Of a DNA stretch of 53,548 nt, positions 35,892 to 46,700 are shown piece by piece. The notes below the pieces were generated by a model. That model searched no databases, was not told the DNA's origin, and saw nothing but the letters and a program-made list of their open reading frames with translations. Both the position numbers and the translations under genes were made by a program. Each line of letters starts with the position of its first letter. The first letter of the stretch is position 1. The DNA is from an uncultured Clostridia bacterium (lineage in GTDB: Bacteria > Bacillota > Clostridia > Christensenellales > Borkfalkiaceae). Where the stretch lies: positions 1 through 53,548 of the forward strand of contig CANQFA010000009.1 in NCBI GenBank assembly GCA_947597925.1, written 5' to 3'.

Positions 35892-38800
35892 TCAGGCGCG
35901 CTCTTCCCAGATGACGGGTTCCTTCCCGTCCTCGCTCCAGTGCCAGTACTTTACGTCCTCTTCCGATGTAGGCTCCGAAGCGGAGTAGTAGTACCGCTCC
36001 GCCGCTATGAGGCAGGTATTTCCCGACAAGCCGAAATCGATCTCCGTCCACTGCGAAAAAGTGCCTCCGTAGAAGACACGGCCGATAGAACCGCAATCGG
36101 AGAATGCGGATGCGGCGACCGAAGTCACACCGACGGGAAGGACGAGATACTCAATTGTATAATCGGATGAATTGTAACGATCGATCGCGCTGACGCGCTT
36201 GCCCGCATATTCCTCGGGGATGACGATCCCATCGCCGCCGTAGTCCCGCATGAGGAAGTGCAGCTCTCCCTCTTCGACGGCATATACATACTGTCCGTCA
36301 AAGACCGCGTCGCCGTAAAAGGTATGACGCATCAACGAGATGATGCCGAAACTCATGGACATGCAGCCGATTGCGACGGCGAGGCAGGCGGCAACCACGC
36401 GGTACACGGGCACATAGAGGACGAAGAGCCCATAGAAGAAGGCCACAAGGAGAAGGAGGCCGCTTGCCAGATAGAGAAAGATGGGCAGGATCCCAAGCAC
36501 TTCGGCGCCATGGAATATGCTTGCCACCATAGAGCAGATTGCAGCCCCATACAGCGAAGCGTAAATCGCTAACGTTGTGACCCCAGAATTGATCCGTTCG
36601 TTGTAGTCCCATTCTATAGCTAAACCTATTATGAGTGCAACCAGCCCGGCCAGGCCCAAGGCCCAGAATATGATGTAGGCAATGCCCTGCGCGCTGCCGA
36701 GGTTGAGATAGGAGCATCCCGTAAAGAAGAGGGAGGCGGTCACGACAAAGCAGAGGAGCAGGCAGAGGACAACGGGCCAGAAATATTTCCGATGGGCAAA
36801 GCAGCTATACCCCTCTTGATCCCCGATGGACCGCTCGGGCAGTTCTATGGGCTGCCGCGGCTCCCGATCCTCCTCTATCGCAATCAGGTGTTCCAACATA
36901 TTTAAGTTTCCTACGCGGAGATGCACTCCGGGATCTCCCCGCTTGGCGGCTTCGCAGTACCACTTCCATGCCTTTCCCCAATTTTTGCGGACGCCGATGC
37001 CGTTTTCATAGCAGAGACCGAGCTGATATTGCGCCGCCGCATTGCCCTGCCGCGCGGCGGTCCGATACCACTTCACCGCCCTTCGCGCATTTTTCGGCAC
37101 GCCAATCCCTTCTTCGTAGCGACGGCCGAGCGCGCGGCATGCGGTGGTATTTCCGCCCAGAGCGGCCTTTCGGTACCACTTTGCCGCTTCGGCGTCATCT
37201 TGTTCGACGCCCCATCCATTGCCATAGCAACAAGCGAGATTGCACTGTGCGGAGGCATAGCCCTTGCGTGCGGCGGAAGTATACAGGCGGAAGGCCTCGG
37301 CTTCGTCTTTTTCGACCCCCCATCCGTTGGAATAGCAGAGCGCAAGGTCGTATTCTCCCACGGGATCCCCCTGCTCTGCCGCCTTGCGGAACCACTTGAT
37401 CGCCTCCGTGTAGTCCTGCGGCACGCCCTGTCCGTGCGAATAGCGATAGCCGAGGTCGATCTGTGCGGAGACATTCCCCCGCTCGGCGCGGCGGCGCAGC
37501 TTGTCTACCTCGCGGAGCTCCTCGTCTGTCGCCTTTTGTCCACCCGAAGCGCCCTTCTGCGCGCGCTTTGCCTCTTCGAGTTCCCTTGTAAGGCGGGCAT
37601 TTTCCCTGGCCAATTCCTCCTCGCGCCGCCCGTACTCCTCGCTGAGCTTTGCCTTCTCCGCCTCTTCGCGCTGAAGTTCGGCATTTAAGTACTCGTGCGC
37701 GTCCATGAGCGGACTGTTGCAGATGGGACAGTAGTTAAAATTTTGCCCGTATTGATAGTTGGGCTTCCCCGCTTCCTTGCACCGCGGGCAGATCTTCTTG
37801 TCCACCCGCAAAAAGCCCTTGGCCTTCCCCACGCGGTTTCTGATCGTCGCGGCGAGGTCCTCCGTGCTCCCCTTCGAGCGGTCGAAGTCCTGATATCCCT
37901 CGCGCATCCCGCCGGGGAGCTCTATGGGCTGTCCGTTGTAGGCGATGACGATCTGCCCGAGGTCGCGCCCTCTGCGCTGCAGAAAGTGGCAGAAGCGGGT
38001 ATATTCGTTCTTGACCCACGGCGTCTGCAGATAGCGCTCGTCGCTGCAGACGAGGAGCATGCAGTGCGCCCGCGAGAGGGCATACAGGATGAGCGCCTCG
38101 TACTTGAGGGCGTCCTTTTTCATCTCCTCGCCCAAATCTCTTTCCGAGAAGAAGGTCCTGACGCCCTGCCTTTCGAGAAGGTCATAGAGGCCGCTTTGCC
38201 TGAGCCAGCGCACGTCCTCCGTCTCCGTCCTGTCCTCTTCGCTCACCTTGACGCAGACAAAGCAGTCGTAGTCAAGGCCGCTGTCCTGAAATTCGCGGAA
38301 ATAGGAGAGGATACTCTCCACCTCCTGTGCGAGGGCCTCCATCTCCTCCTTCTGCTTGGGGTCGGCGCATTGGACGGCCCTCTTGAAATAGGGATCTTGC
38401 GAAAGGTCCGTGCTGTAGTCATAGCAGACGGGTCTCAGGCAATTGTCCCGATAGTCCCAGATGAGCTGGATCTGACGCATGGCAAGTGCGAGACCGAAGC
38501 GCGTCTCCGCCGTCCCGCCGTCCTGCGCGGCCGCCTTCATAAAGAACTCCCGCGCGGTCTCGAAATGGCCGCTCTCGATACACGACCACGCCACTTTGGC
38601 ATAGTCCAATTCGTCCTTGAGCGTGCGGAACTGCGAGAGCGTGGTGAGGACTTCTCCGTATACCGAACCCGCCTCGTGCGCCGTCTGGGCACGCACCGCC
38701 TCGACGCTCTCTTTCAGGCTCTTTCCATCGGCACGCAGCCCGTCGAGGCGCGCAAAGAGCTCTCCGAGCATGGCGTCGAAGTGCCCCGTGAGACAGGAAA

Positions 38801-39116
38801 GATTGTCGCGGACTGCCTCGATGATGCGCTCTTCCGATGCGACCTGCCCCTCGGAAATCCTGCAGAGACGGGCCATGAGGACATTTTCTGCCATGGAGGA
38901 GAGCATGCCGGAGAGCTCCCTCGTCACGCGCGCACCGCTCTCCTCGATCGCCTCGGTGAAGCGCGCGATGAGGAGCGCGGAGAGACTCTCGAGCGCGCTC
39001 TCCACGGCCTTCTCGTCCAGTCCGAAATTGTTGATGACTTTGCTCTTATCGATATTTTTGCTCTTGTCGATAAAGGTGCCGTAGGCGGTCTTCCCGCCCT
39101 GAACCGTGGTACTCAT
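35892..39116 (-). CDS. TIR - zinc ribbon - Sel1 repeat - polytopic membrane protein
   Basis: 1074 residues. Residues 8-31 hold the motif GTFIDKSKNIDKS, shared with the preceding membrane protein's C-terminus. About 35-270 is helical. A TIR domain spans 282-375 (YDCFVCVKV, VRTFFSERDLG, KYEALILYALSRAHCMLLVCS, TPWVKNEY), with E340 at the position of the NADase catalytic glutamate. A C4 zinc ribbon (C443, C446, C463, C466) precedes a coiled coil (470-545). Five Sel1 repeats run 547-735 (for example YRYSHGQGVPQDYTEAIKWF). Four to six membrane helices (779-930) and a BspA-like LRR_5 tail (930-1030) end it. TIR proteins commonly make or cleave NAD-derived molecules in phage defence; the Sel1 and membrane parts suggest a sensor or membrane-acting effector. 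Its start overlaps the previous stop (ATGA). Confidence 0.85.
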   Translation of the reverse strand: MSTTVQGGKTAYGTFIDKSKNIDKSKVINNFGLDEKAVESALESLSALLIARFTEAIEESGARVTRELSGMLSSMAENVLMARLCRISEGQVASEERIIEAVRDNLSCLTGHFDAMLGELFARLDGLRADGKSLKESVEAVRAQTAHEAGSVYGEVLTTLSQFRTLKDELDYAKVAWSCIESGHFETAREFFMKAAAQDGGTAETRFGLALAMRQIQLIWDYRDNCLRPVCYDYSTDLSQDPYFKRAVQCADPKQKEEMEALAQEVESILSYFREFQDSGLDYDCFVCVKVSEEDRTETEDVRWLRQSGLYDLLERQGVRTFFSERDLGEEMKKDALKYEALILYALSRAHCMLLVCSDERYLQTPWVKNEYTRFCHFLQRRGRDLGQIVIAYNGQPIELPGGMREGYQDFDRSKGSTEDLAATIRNRVGKAKGFLRVDKKICPRCKEAGKPNYQYGQNFNYCPICNSPLMDAHEYLNAELQREEAEKAKLSEEYGRREEELARENARLTRELEEAKRAQKGASGGQKATDEELREVDKLRRRAERGNVSAQIDLGYRYSHGQGVPQDYTEAIKWFRKAAEQGDPVGEYDLALCYSNGWGVEKDEAEAFRLYTSAARKGYASAQCNLACCYGNGWGVEQDDAEAAKWYRKAALGGNTTACRALGRRYEEGIGVPKNARRAVKWYRTAARQGNAAAQYQLGLCYENGIGVRKNWGKAWKWYCEAAKRGDPGVHLRVGNLNMLEHLIAIEEDREPRQPIELPERSIGDQEGYSCFAHRKYFWPVVLCLLLCFVVTASLFFTGCSYLNLGSAQGIAYIIFWALGLAGLVALIIGLAIEWDYNERINSGVTTLAIYASLYGAAICSMVASIFHGAEVLGILPIFLYLASGLLLLVAFFYGLFVLYVPVYRVVAACLAVAIGCMSMSFGIISLMRHTFYGDAVFDGQYVYAVEEGELHFLMRDYGGDGIVIPEEYAGKRVSAIDRYNSSDYTIEYLVLPVGVTSVAASAFSDCGSIGRVFYGGTFSQWTEIDFGLSGNTCLIAAERYYYSASEPTSEEDVKYWHWSEDGKEPVIWEERA

Positions 39117-39886
39117 CTTGTCCTATCCCTCTCCGAAGTCTCGGACGGTGCATTCGTGACATAGTGATTGACTGTCGTGCTGTTGTCGATATTTCTGCTC
39201 TTGTCGACGAAGGTCCCATGCGATACCTTGCTGTTGACATAGGTCGCGCCGTGCTCCGTTTCGAAGCGCTCTGCGCCCTTCTCCCCCTCGCTCAGCGCGG
39301 CGGCCGCCTCCGCTTCGAACTCTCTGCGGGAGCGCATGTCCATGATGCGCTCGGTCACGAAGGCAAGCACATCGACCGAGAAGCCGACGGCGCCCACGAC
39401 GCCGCTTATTTTCCCGCCGCCCGCGACGACACCGAAGGTCTCGAGGACGGTGAGAACGGTCGCGGCGATCGCCACGATGCCGATCGTGATGAAGAAGATA
39501 TAGAAAAATATCTGCTTTTTGTCAGACGGGCGGCGCCTGTACCAGTCCGCGCGGACGGCATTGATCCTCGACTCGGAGGAGCTCCCTTGCGAGAAATCCC
39601 GTACCCATGTCCGAAGGTCACTGCAAATATTGCGCATCAGCGTCTCGATTTCCGCAAGACCCTGCTTCGACGTGCTCCGATCTCTTAAGTAGATCTCGAA
39701 GTCCTTCGGGAAGTTTGCGATGCTCGCGGGCAGCACGCCGTTCCGATAGCGGATCTCCGTGTTGTCGGGCATAAACCAGAGAAGGTCGGAGATCTGCGGA
39801 TAGTACTTCTCATAGATCTCCGCCGTATGGACATCATCCCGAAAGATGCCCCCGTCAAACGCTTCAAAAAGTTCTCTCTTTGTCAT
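39113..39886 (-). CDS. Two-helix membrane protein with the shared GTFxDKSxNIDxS tail
   Basis: 257 residues; CGGAGGGAACAG before ATG. An N-terminal cytoplasmic helical part (1-120) is followed by two hydrophobic helices (about 124-147 and 158-178), so both ends should face the same side, probably the cytoplasm. The tail (about 183-257) holds a charged helix, then TYVNSKVS and GTFVDKSRNIDNS (224-236). The TIR protein's N-terminus has GTFIDKSKNIDKS in the same spacing. No enzyme motif. Family not recognised. Context suggests a membrane partner that recruits or is recruited by the TIR protein through the shared motif. Confidence 0.75.
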   Translation of the reverse strand: MTKRELFEAFDGGIFRDDVHTAEIYEKYYPQISDLLWFMPDNTEIRYRNGVLPASIANFPKDFEIYLRDRSTSKQGLAEIETLMRNICSDLRTWVRDFSQGSSSESRINAVRADWYRRRPSDKKQIFFYIFFITIGIVAIAATVLTVLETFGVVAGGGKISGVVGAVGFSVDVLAFVTERIMDMRSRREFEAEAAAALSEGEKGAERFETEHGATYVNSKVSHGTFVDKSRNIDNSTTVNHYVTNAPSETSERDRTR

Positions 39887-39910
39887 CTGTTCCCTCCGAT
39901 GTTCGAAAAG

Positions 39911-40534
39911 TCAGTCCAGCCGCATGGGTGCGGGTCTGTCGGGGATGGCTTCCTCTGCCGCGCGGATGATGCTCTCCACGTCCTGCGGGGAGGGCATGGT
40001 GCTTGCCCGCGCTTCGTCCTTGGCCTCGGGAAGCCCCTTGAAGCGCCGCACATTTCTCTCGTGGTCGTCGAGCTCGGTGAGCCCCTCGCTCAGCTTCTGA
40101 TTCTCCTCGGTCGCGTGCAGGGCGTCGTCCATGAGCTCGCGGAGAAGCGCAACGGCGATCTCGCGGAGGCGGGGAAGATTTTTCGTGTTGTCCGCCGCCC
40201 GCCGAAGGGCGCGCTCGGGAATGGCACGCTTCACCGAGGCATAGTTTCCCGAATCGATCTGTCCCTTTGCCACCTCATAGGCGGAGCCGAAGATGGAGAT
40301 GACGGCGCTGAATTTTTCGATGTTGAGCTTCTTTGCCCGCTCGCCCGCCGCGGTCTCCGCCTCCTTCCCCTCTTCCTGCCGCAGACGGTACTCATAGAGC
40401 CTCTTGACGTCCTCGAGCAGGTAGAGCGCGGCATATGCCTCCACGCTCTCCTTCGAAAAATCGGGACTCTGTGCCCTTGCCTTGGCCCGCTTTACGCGAA
40501 AGCGGTGGGACGTGATAAATTTTTGCCGCCGCAT
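39911..40534 (-). CDS. Unrecognised helical protein, first gene of the TIR/Sel1 operon
   Basis: 207 residues with GACGGAGGAGAAG before ATG. Basic N-terminus (MRRQKFITSHRFRVKRAKAR) and then mainly long amphipathic helices (AYAALYLLEDVKRLYEYRLRQ, LNIEKFSAVISIFGSAYEVA, LREIAVALLRELMDDALHAT). The middle resembles toxic-anion-resistance or 5-bromo-4-chloroindolyl-hydrolysis-like helical scaffolds only vaguely, so I give no family. No signal or membrane segment. It follows a good promoter and lies 24 nt before the membrane protein gene. Confidence 0.6.
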   Translation of the reverse strand: MRRQKFITSHRFRVKRAKARAQSPDFSKESVEAYAALYLLEDVKRLYEYRLRQEEGKEAETAAGERAKKLNIEKFSAVISIFGSAYEVAKGQIDSGNYASVKRAIPERALRRAADNTKNLPRLREIAVALLRELMDDALHATEENQKLSEGLTELDDHERNVRRFKGLPEAKDEARASTMPSPQDVESIIRAAEEAIPDRPAPMRLD

Positions 40535-40635
40535 GATCTTCTCCTCCGTCAGTCATATGATATCATGGCCTTCATGCAAAAAGGTTGCTTGAGCCGAAAC
40601 AAATTTCCGCGGGCCACTCAAAGCCCGTTGCGTAC

Positions 40636-40665
40636 ATTATATCATGATTCGGCAGAAGTTGTCAA
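40636..40665 (-). promoter_or_regulatory. Promoter of the five-gene TIR/Sel1 operon
   Basis: Minus strand TTGACA (40660-40665), 18-nt spacer, TATAAT (40636-40641). The ~95-nt leader contains a CGGGC / GCCCG hairpin (about 40601-40626) that could attenuate. Confidence 0.8.
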
Positions 40666-40711
40666 GATTTGTGCGGATGTCCCGCGCGCTTTTCCTTCGG
40701 ATATAGCAAAA

Positions 40712-40743
40712 GATGCACCTCCGCGAAAGGCACGGGGTGCATC
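40712..40743 (-). terminator. Terminator of the 2234-codon surface protein gene
   Basis: GATGCACC / GGTGCATC stem with a 16-nt internal loop and TTTT in the minus direction, about 17 nt after the stop. Confidence 0.7.
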
Positions 40744-40759
40744 GGTCATGGAAAATTTT

Positions 40760-43700
40760 TCAGGCACGGACCTCTCTTCTCTCCCGCCTTCGGATGAGGG
40801 CGACAAAGAGGGCGATCGCGGCCCCTTCCGCGAGGCAGATGCCGCCGAGCACCATGCACACGAGGGGCGCCGACGCGGGCACGATGACCGCCGCAAGCAG
40901 GGCGGGCGCCGCCAGGGCAGCCGTGCGATTCTTGATGAAATAACCCACGACATAGAGGAGGGCCGCCGTCTCCAAAATGCAGAGGAGGCCGAGCAGCACC
41001 ATGAGCCAGCTCAGGTCTATCTTTCTCTGTGCGAGGATGATGAAGTCGCTGTTTCCGTCCGTCTCAAAGAAGAGGAGGTTGCCCTCCGTCTGTGCATCGC
41101 CATAGGGCGCGCTCGCGAGACCCCGCACCTTCCCCATGCTCTGCACGGTGCCCGACGAGAGGGACACGACGCGGTAGCCCGTGTAGTCGCGGGCATCTTC
41201 GGGCAGGAGGAGGCAGACCGTAGCCCGTCCGAGCTCATCGCCCTCGAGCTTGACCGCCACGCCAAAGAGGGAGACATAGCCCCTGTACGACTCCTCTGCG
41301 GGACGGAGGAGGAGGGAGAGCTTGCTGTCTCCGCCGAAACCCTCCTCGCGCGAGAGATAGCCGTGCAGCTTCTCCGTGTCCTCGGCATAGTCCTCCGAGA
41401 CGGCCTCTTCGGGCGTGCCGCCGCCCGAGACCACGCTGTGTGCCCGCACGTCATTCAGTCCGCGGAGGCTCTCTGCGAGGATGTCCTCGAGCTCTGCTCC
41501 CCCGTTCGGGTCCTCCGCATCGACCTCGCGAAGGGCGTCCTTTGCATCCTCCGCGAGCTGACGGAGCTGCGCGAGGGCCTCTTCGGAATAGCACCCGCTC
41601 GCCCTCTTCTCCTCAAGATAGCTCTCGAGCGCACTGACCGCACGCTCCTCCACGCGGATATTTTCGAGGACGCGAACCGCCGTCGCGAGCGCCTCCTTGC
41701 ACCCGACGAGATAGTCGAGGCGCAGATCGTCGTCCGTACAGCGCTCATAGACGGCGCCCTCCACCGTCTCGATGGTCGTGGTAAATTCGTCGCGCACCTT
41801 CTGTCCGTCGCAGCCGCGCAGGATATTTCCGAGGCTCTCGAGCGTCTCTTCGCGCTCCGCCTCAAACTCCGACTTCGCGAGGAGGTCGTCCATCATGCCC
41901 TCGAATCCCGAGTAGCCCTCCTCTCTCGCCGCCTCATTGAGGAAGAAGCGCTCGTCGTCCCCCGCCTCACGGTAGCCGTCGAGTGCACTGCCGAGGGCAT
42001 CGAAGTCCCCCGCCGTCACGCCCTCGAAATTCGTGACTGTCTCATTTTTCTCCATAAATTCCCGAACCTTGCGCTCCTGCTCGGCAAGATAGCTGTCTAT
42101 GGCGGTCAGCATCCCGCCGAAGGTCCCGAAGGGGGTATCCGCAAGCCTTTCGTCGACGGCGGACTGCTGGTGCTGCGTCATCTCCTCATAGATCTCTTCG
42201 CCCTCGCGGATGTGCGCGTAGTTGGTATAGTCCACCGCGGAAAAGAGATTGCCCTCGTCCGTGAGATAGCGGTAGACAAAAGCGGCAGAGACGGGACGGG
42301 TGAAGTCGAGGGTGCGGAGGCTTCCGCCCACAGAGACGGTGGCGGTGTCGCCGCCGAGCGCAAAGGCAAAGGGATCTGCTCCGTCGAGAGGCGACGCCGT
42401 GCCGTCCTTCGTATAGGTCGCGCCGTCTGGGGCGATGAGAAGTCCCGTGGTCTCATCGTAGGAGACGAGCCCAAAGGAGACGCCCTCTTCCTCCCCCACC
42501 GAGATAATTGCAAGGTTTTCCGACCCCATGTCGCAAGTTTGCGGTGCAAAGCTCCCGCCGTCCGCCGTGATGACGCGCTTCGTCCCGTTGACGGAAATTT
42601 CGAGTGAGGTGAAATATTCGTCGCATTCGCCGCCGAGGACGATCTCCCCGAGGGCGTCCTGCTCCACGGTGAGGTCATATCCGCCGCAGAGATACATGCC
42701 GTCCTGCAGCCGCACTTCGCGCGCGGAGAGGCTGCTCTTCCACGAGGGCCCGCCCGTGACGGCGACATGGGCACCGCTTCCGATCCCCGTCGCAAAGGCT
42801 CCGTAGGTGCGGTTGGCGGAGATCTCTATCGTGAGGTCGCCCGAAAATCCCTCCAGATCGACGGAAGGGACATCTGCCGCCGTGGGATCGTCGAGACGGA
42901 TCGCGCCGAGAACGGGCGTCCCCGTGAGGCGAAGGGAAGCATTTTCATTCAAAGCCATGAGCGCGATGGCGGACGTGGGCGCGCACACATGCACGGCGCA
43001 CTTTGCTTGGATCTCGCCGCCTGCGATCGTGAGCGTGCCGTACACCTCCACCGCTGCGGCATCGCTTTCGCCGCCGTCGATGAAGAGGCCGTCGAGCGTG
43101 ATATCCGTATCCTTCTCAATGTGCAGCATGGCGCTCTCAAACCCCTCTTCGCGAAGGAGGATCACAGACATGGTGGTAGGAGAATAGCTCGCCTGCAGGT
43201 CATCGCCGACTGTTCGTATCACTTTCCCGAAGAGGATATCTTTATTCAGAAGGATGGTCTTCCCGACGGAGATCCCCTCTTCCCGATAGACGAGATAGAC
43301 GGTCTCCCCCGCGTCTGCATCGTCGATGGCGGTCTGAAGGTCGTAGTAGGGAAGATAGACGCCGCCGCGCAAAAGGGCCGCAACGACCCCTCCGCCGACC
43401 GATTCCACCGTCTGCGCGTCACAGTCATTGCAGTCGCGCGTGCGCGTCTCGCCCTCGGTCGCGTACCATTCGCCGAAGTTGTGTGCGGCCGTCTCCGATG
43501 CGCCGCAGTTTTCCTCACTGCAGGTGCGCGTGTGCGTGCCGTTTCCATTGTCCTGCCAGCTGCCGAAGGTATGGGCTGCAGATGCGCTTTCTCCGCACTC
43601 TTCGCAGACATGGGTATGCTGTTCTTTGTCCTGATAGCTCCATTCACCGAAGGTATGCGTGCCCTGTTCGGTCGCGCCGCATCCATCGGTGAGGCAGGTG

Positions 43701-46700
43701 TGCGTGTGATGCAGACTGGCTGAATCTGCCTTCCAGGGGCCCCAATTGTGCGCCTCGGTCTCTGTAACGCCGCAGCCGTCGGTACAAGTGCGCTCGTGTC
43801 CGCTTTCGGTCTTCGTCCATGCGCTCCAGGTGTGGGTGAAGGTCTCCTTTGCGCCGCATTCACATTCGTGAGAATGGGTGCCGTCTTCATTGTCTGTCCA
43901 TTGCCCAAAGGAATGGGCTTCGCTTACCACCTTGCCGCAAACCGAGCAGGCGTGAATGTGATTCTCGTCGTCCAAATAGCTCCAATCGCCGAAGGTGTGC
44001 GCGATCGACTCTGAGGCGCCGCACTCGCAGGTGTGGGTGTGGTTAGTGTCGTCCGAAGTCCATGCGCTCCAGGTGTGGGTGAAGGTCTCCTTCGCGCCGC
44101 ATTCACATTCGTGAGAATGGGTGCCGTCTTCATTGTCTGTCCACGCGCCAAAGGAGTGCGCTTCGGTCATGGTCTGTCCGCAGTCGGGGCAAGTCTTCAC
44201 ATGATGGTCTTTGTCCTGATAGGTCCAACTGCCGAAGGTGTGCGCTGTAGAAGTATCCTTCGCGGTACAGCCCTCCACCGTGCAAGTGCGGGAGTGCGTG
44301 CTTTCGTCATCGGCAGTCCAGGGGCCCCATTGGTGCGCTTGCGTATCCGTGGCGGTACACGTCTCTTCGGTGCACTCTCGGACATGGTTGCCTTCTCCAT
44401 CGTCTGACCAGCTGCCCCAAGAGTGCGTGAAGGTCTCCTTTGCTCCGCATTCACATTCGTGAGAATGGGTGCCGTCCTGATTGTCTGTCCACGCGCCAAA
44501 GGAGTGCGCTTCGGTCATGGTCTGTCCGCAGTCGGGGCAGGTGTGGATATGATCGGTCGCGTCCTTATAATCCCACGAGTCAGGATAGCTGTGCGCTCTC
44601 GTCTCCGAAGCGGTGCAGCCCGCGACTTGACAGGTGTGTGTATGCTGTGAGCCGTCCTCGGTGGGCGTCCAGGGGCCCCATTGGTGAGCTTGCGTCTCCG
44701 TCGCATTGCAGCCGTCTGCCGAGCAAGATCTCTCGTGGTTGCCGTCCGCGCCCTCGCTCCACGCGCCCCAACTATGAACTTCGGTCTCCTTCGCGCCGCA
44801 GCCGTCGGTACAGGTGCGGGAATGGGTCCCCGCGTCGGCATCTTCCGTCCATGTGCTCCAGCTGTGCGCTTCACTTACGGTCTCGCCGCAGTCGGAGCAG
44901 ATGTGCATGTGGTTCTGCGCGTCCTTGTAATCCCACGTTTCAGGGAAGGCGTGCTCCGCCTGATCGGTTGCCGTGCAGTCCTCTATCTGACAGGTGCGGG
45001 TATGATGCAGCCCGTCTTCATCGGCCTGCCATGCGCCCCACTGATGGGGCTGAGAATCCGTCGCGGTGCACGTTTCTTCGGTGCATTCGCGGACATGGGT
45101 GCCCTGTGTGCCGTCTGACCATGCGCCCCAGGTGTGCGCCGAGACCTCCCGTGCGCCGCAGCCGTCGGCGCATTCGCGCGCATGATTCCCGTTTCCTTCG
45201 TCCGTCCAATCTCCCCAATTGTGCGTGGTGGAGGCGACAAAGTTACAGGTGTTGCAGTGGTGGGTGTGCTCCTCCCCGCCCTCGACCTGCGTCCAGAGGC
45301 TCCAGTCGTGCGCCTCGGGCGTGAACTCCACCTGAATGGTGATATTTTTCTCGAGCCGATAATATTCGTTCGAGAAGTCGTAGGGCGTCCCGTCTTCCTG
45401 AAGGAGCTGCGCGAAGGCATAGTGATTTTCGGCGTCGGGATCCTTTATGAGGAGGGCGAGGACGTCCTCGCGCAGAGAATAGCTGTCCTCGTCGTAGTTG
45501 TAGTCGCAGAAGAACTCCTTGATATCGGTATCCGCGATATAGTCCCCCGAGAGGGCGTCGAGTTCGAGTTCGCTGTCCCTATCTTTGAAGGTGATGTGAT
45601 AGGTGAGCGCGAGCTCCGTGCTGCCGTAGCCATCGGAGACGGGGGTGAGCTTCGCGTCGGGGTCTTCCTGCCCCTGCCGGTCGTAGCCGTCGTAGTGGAG
45701 ATAGGCCTCCATGCCCGCTTGGTAGCCCGTCGTGAAGGGCTGTCTCCCCGCTACGGTGACATGGATCTCGCCGCCCGTGAGGCCCGAAATATCAATGGTG
45801 GCGCCGTCGTTTATGATGAGGTTATTGGGGTGACCGCTGTTTGTATCGAAATTGTCTCTGATGATGGGCTCGCCTGCAAGCGACAAATTCCCGCCGAATT
45901 GGACGCCCGTCTCGTTTCCCGTGATCGTTCCGCCCCCGATGGAAACAGAAGAGATGCCGAGCATACTCGATTGCGTCCAGATGCCGATGAGGTTATTTTT
46001 GACGGTACCGCCCGTCATCTCGATGGTACCGCCCTCGTAGGCATAGATACCGTTCCCGTTATTGGATAGCTCTGCATTGCCGCTCAATCTCAGCGTTCCG
46101 TTCTTGCCCGCCTGCACGCCGTTCCCGTTATAGGCAATGACGCCGCCCGAGACCTCGGCAAGGCAAGTTGTCTGACCATATTTGTCGCTGACATAGATGC
46201 CGTCGTCGCCGCTATATGTGACTTTGCCGCCCTTCATCGAGAAGGTAGAGTCGATGACATAGACCCCGCCGCCACCGGGATTATAGTCCTGCGTGCAGAT
46301 ATTACCATAGGGGTATTTCTGTGATTCGTCCGCATTGCCCGCTTCATATTGCGCCGCGGAGATATCGAAGCCGATGACACCCGTCCCATCCAGCGTGAAG
46401 GTGGAATTTTCGCCCACATATACGCCGCCGCCATAGTAGCCGCGGTTCCCGAGCTCGGCAGAGCTGTCCGCCGTCCAACCCTCTTCGGCCTCATAGCCGA
46501 TGGTGCCGCCCGACATCGTGAAGGTGGGATAGAGCTCCGCGGTGGTCTGCGATTCTTCTCCGTAGGTGAGCGTGGTGCCGAAGAGGTAGACCCCGCCGCC
46601 ACCCGCATTGTCACTCGTATCCGTAGCCTTGTTGCCGCTGACCGTCGTCTGATCTGCGGAGGCCTTACCGCCGATGATGCCGTCCGTCATCTCTGCCGTG

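Noticed and set aside
39113..39116. Frameshift joining the membrane protein and TIR protein into one gene
   Set aside because: The ATGA overlap is a normal coupled stop/start, and the TIR gene has its own ribosome binding site.
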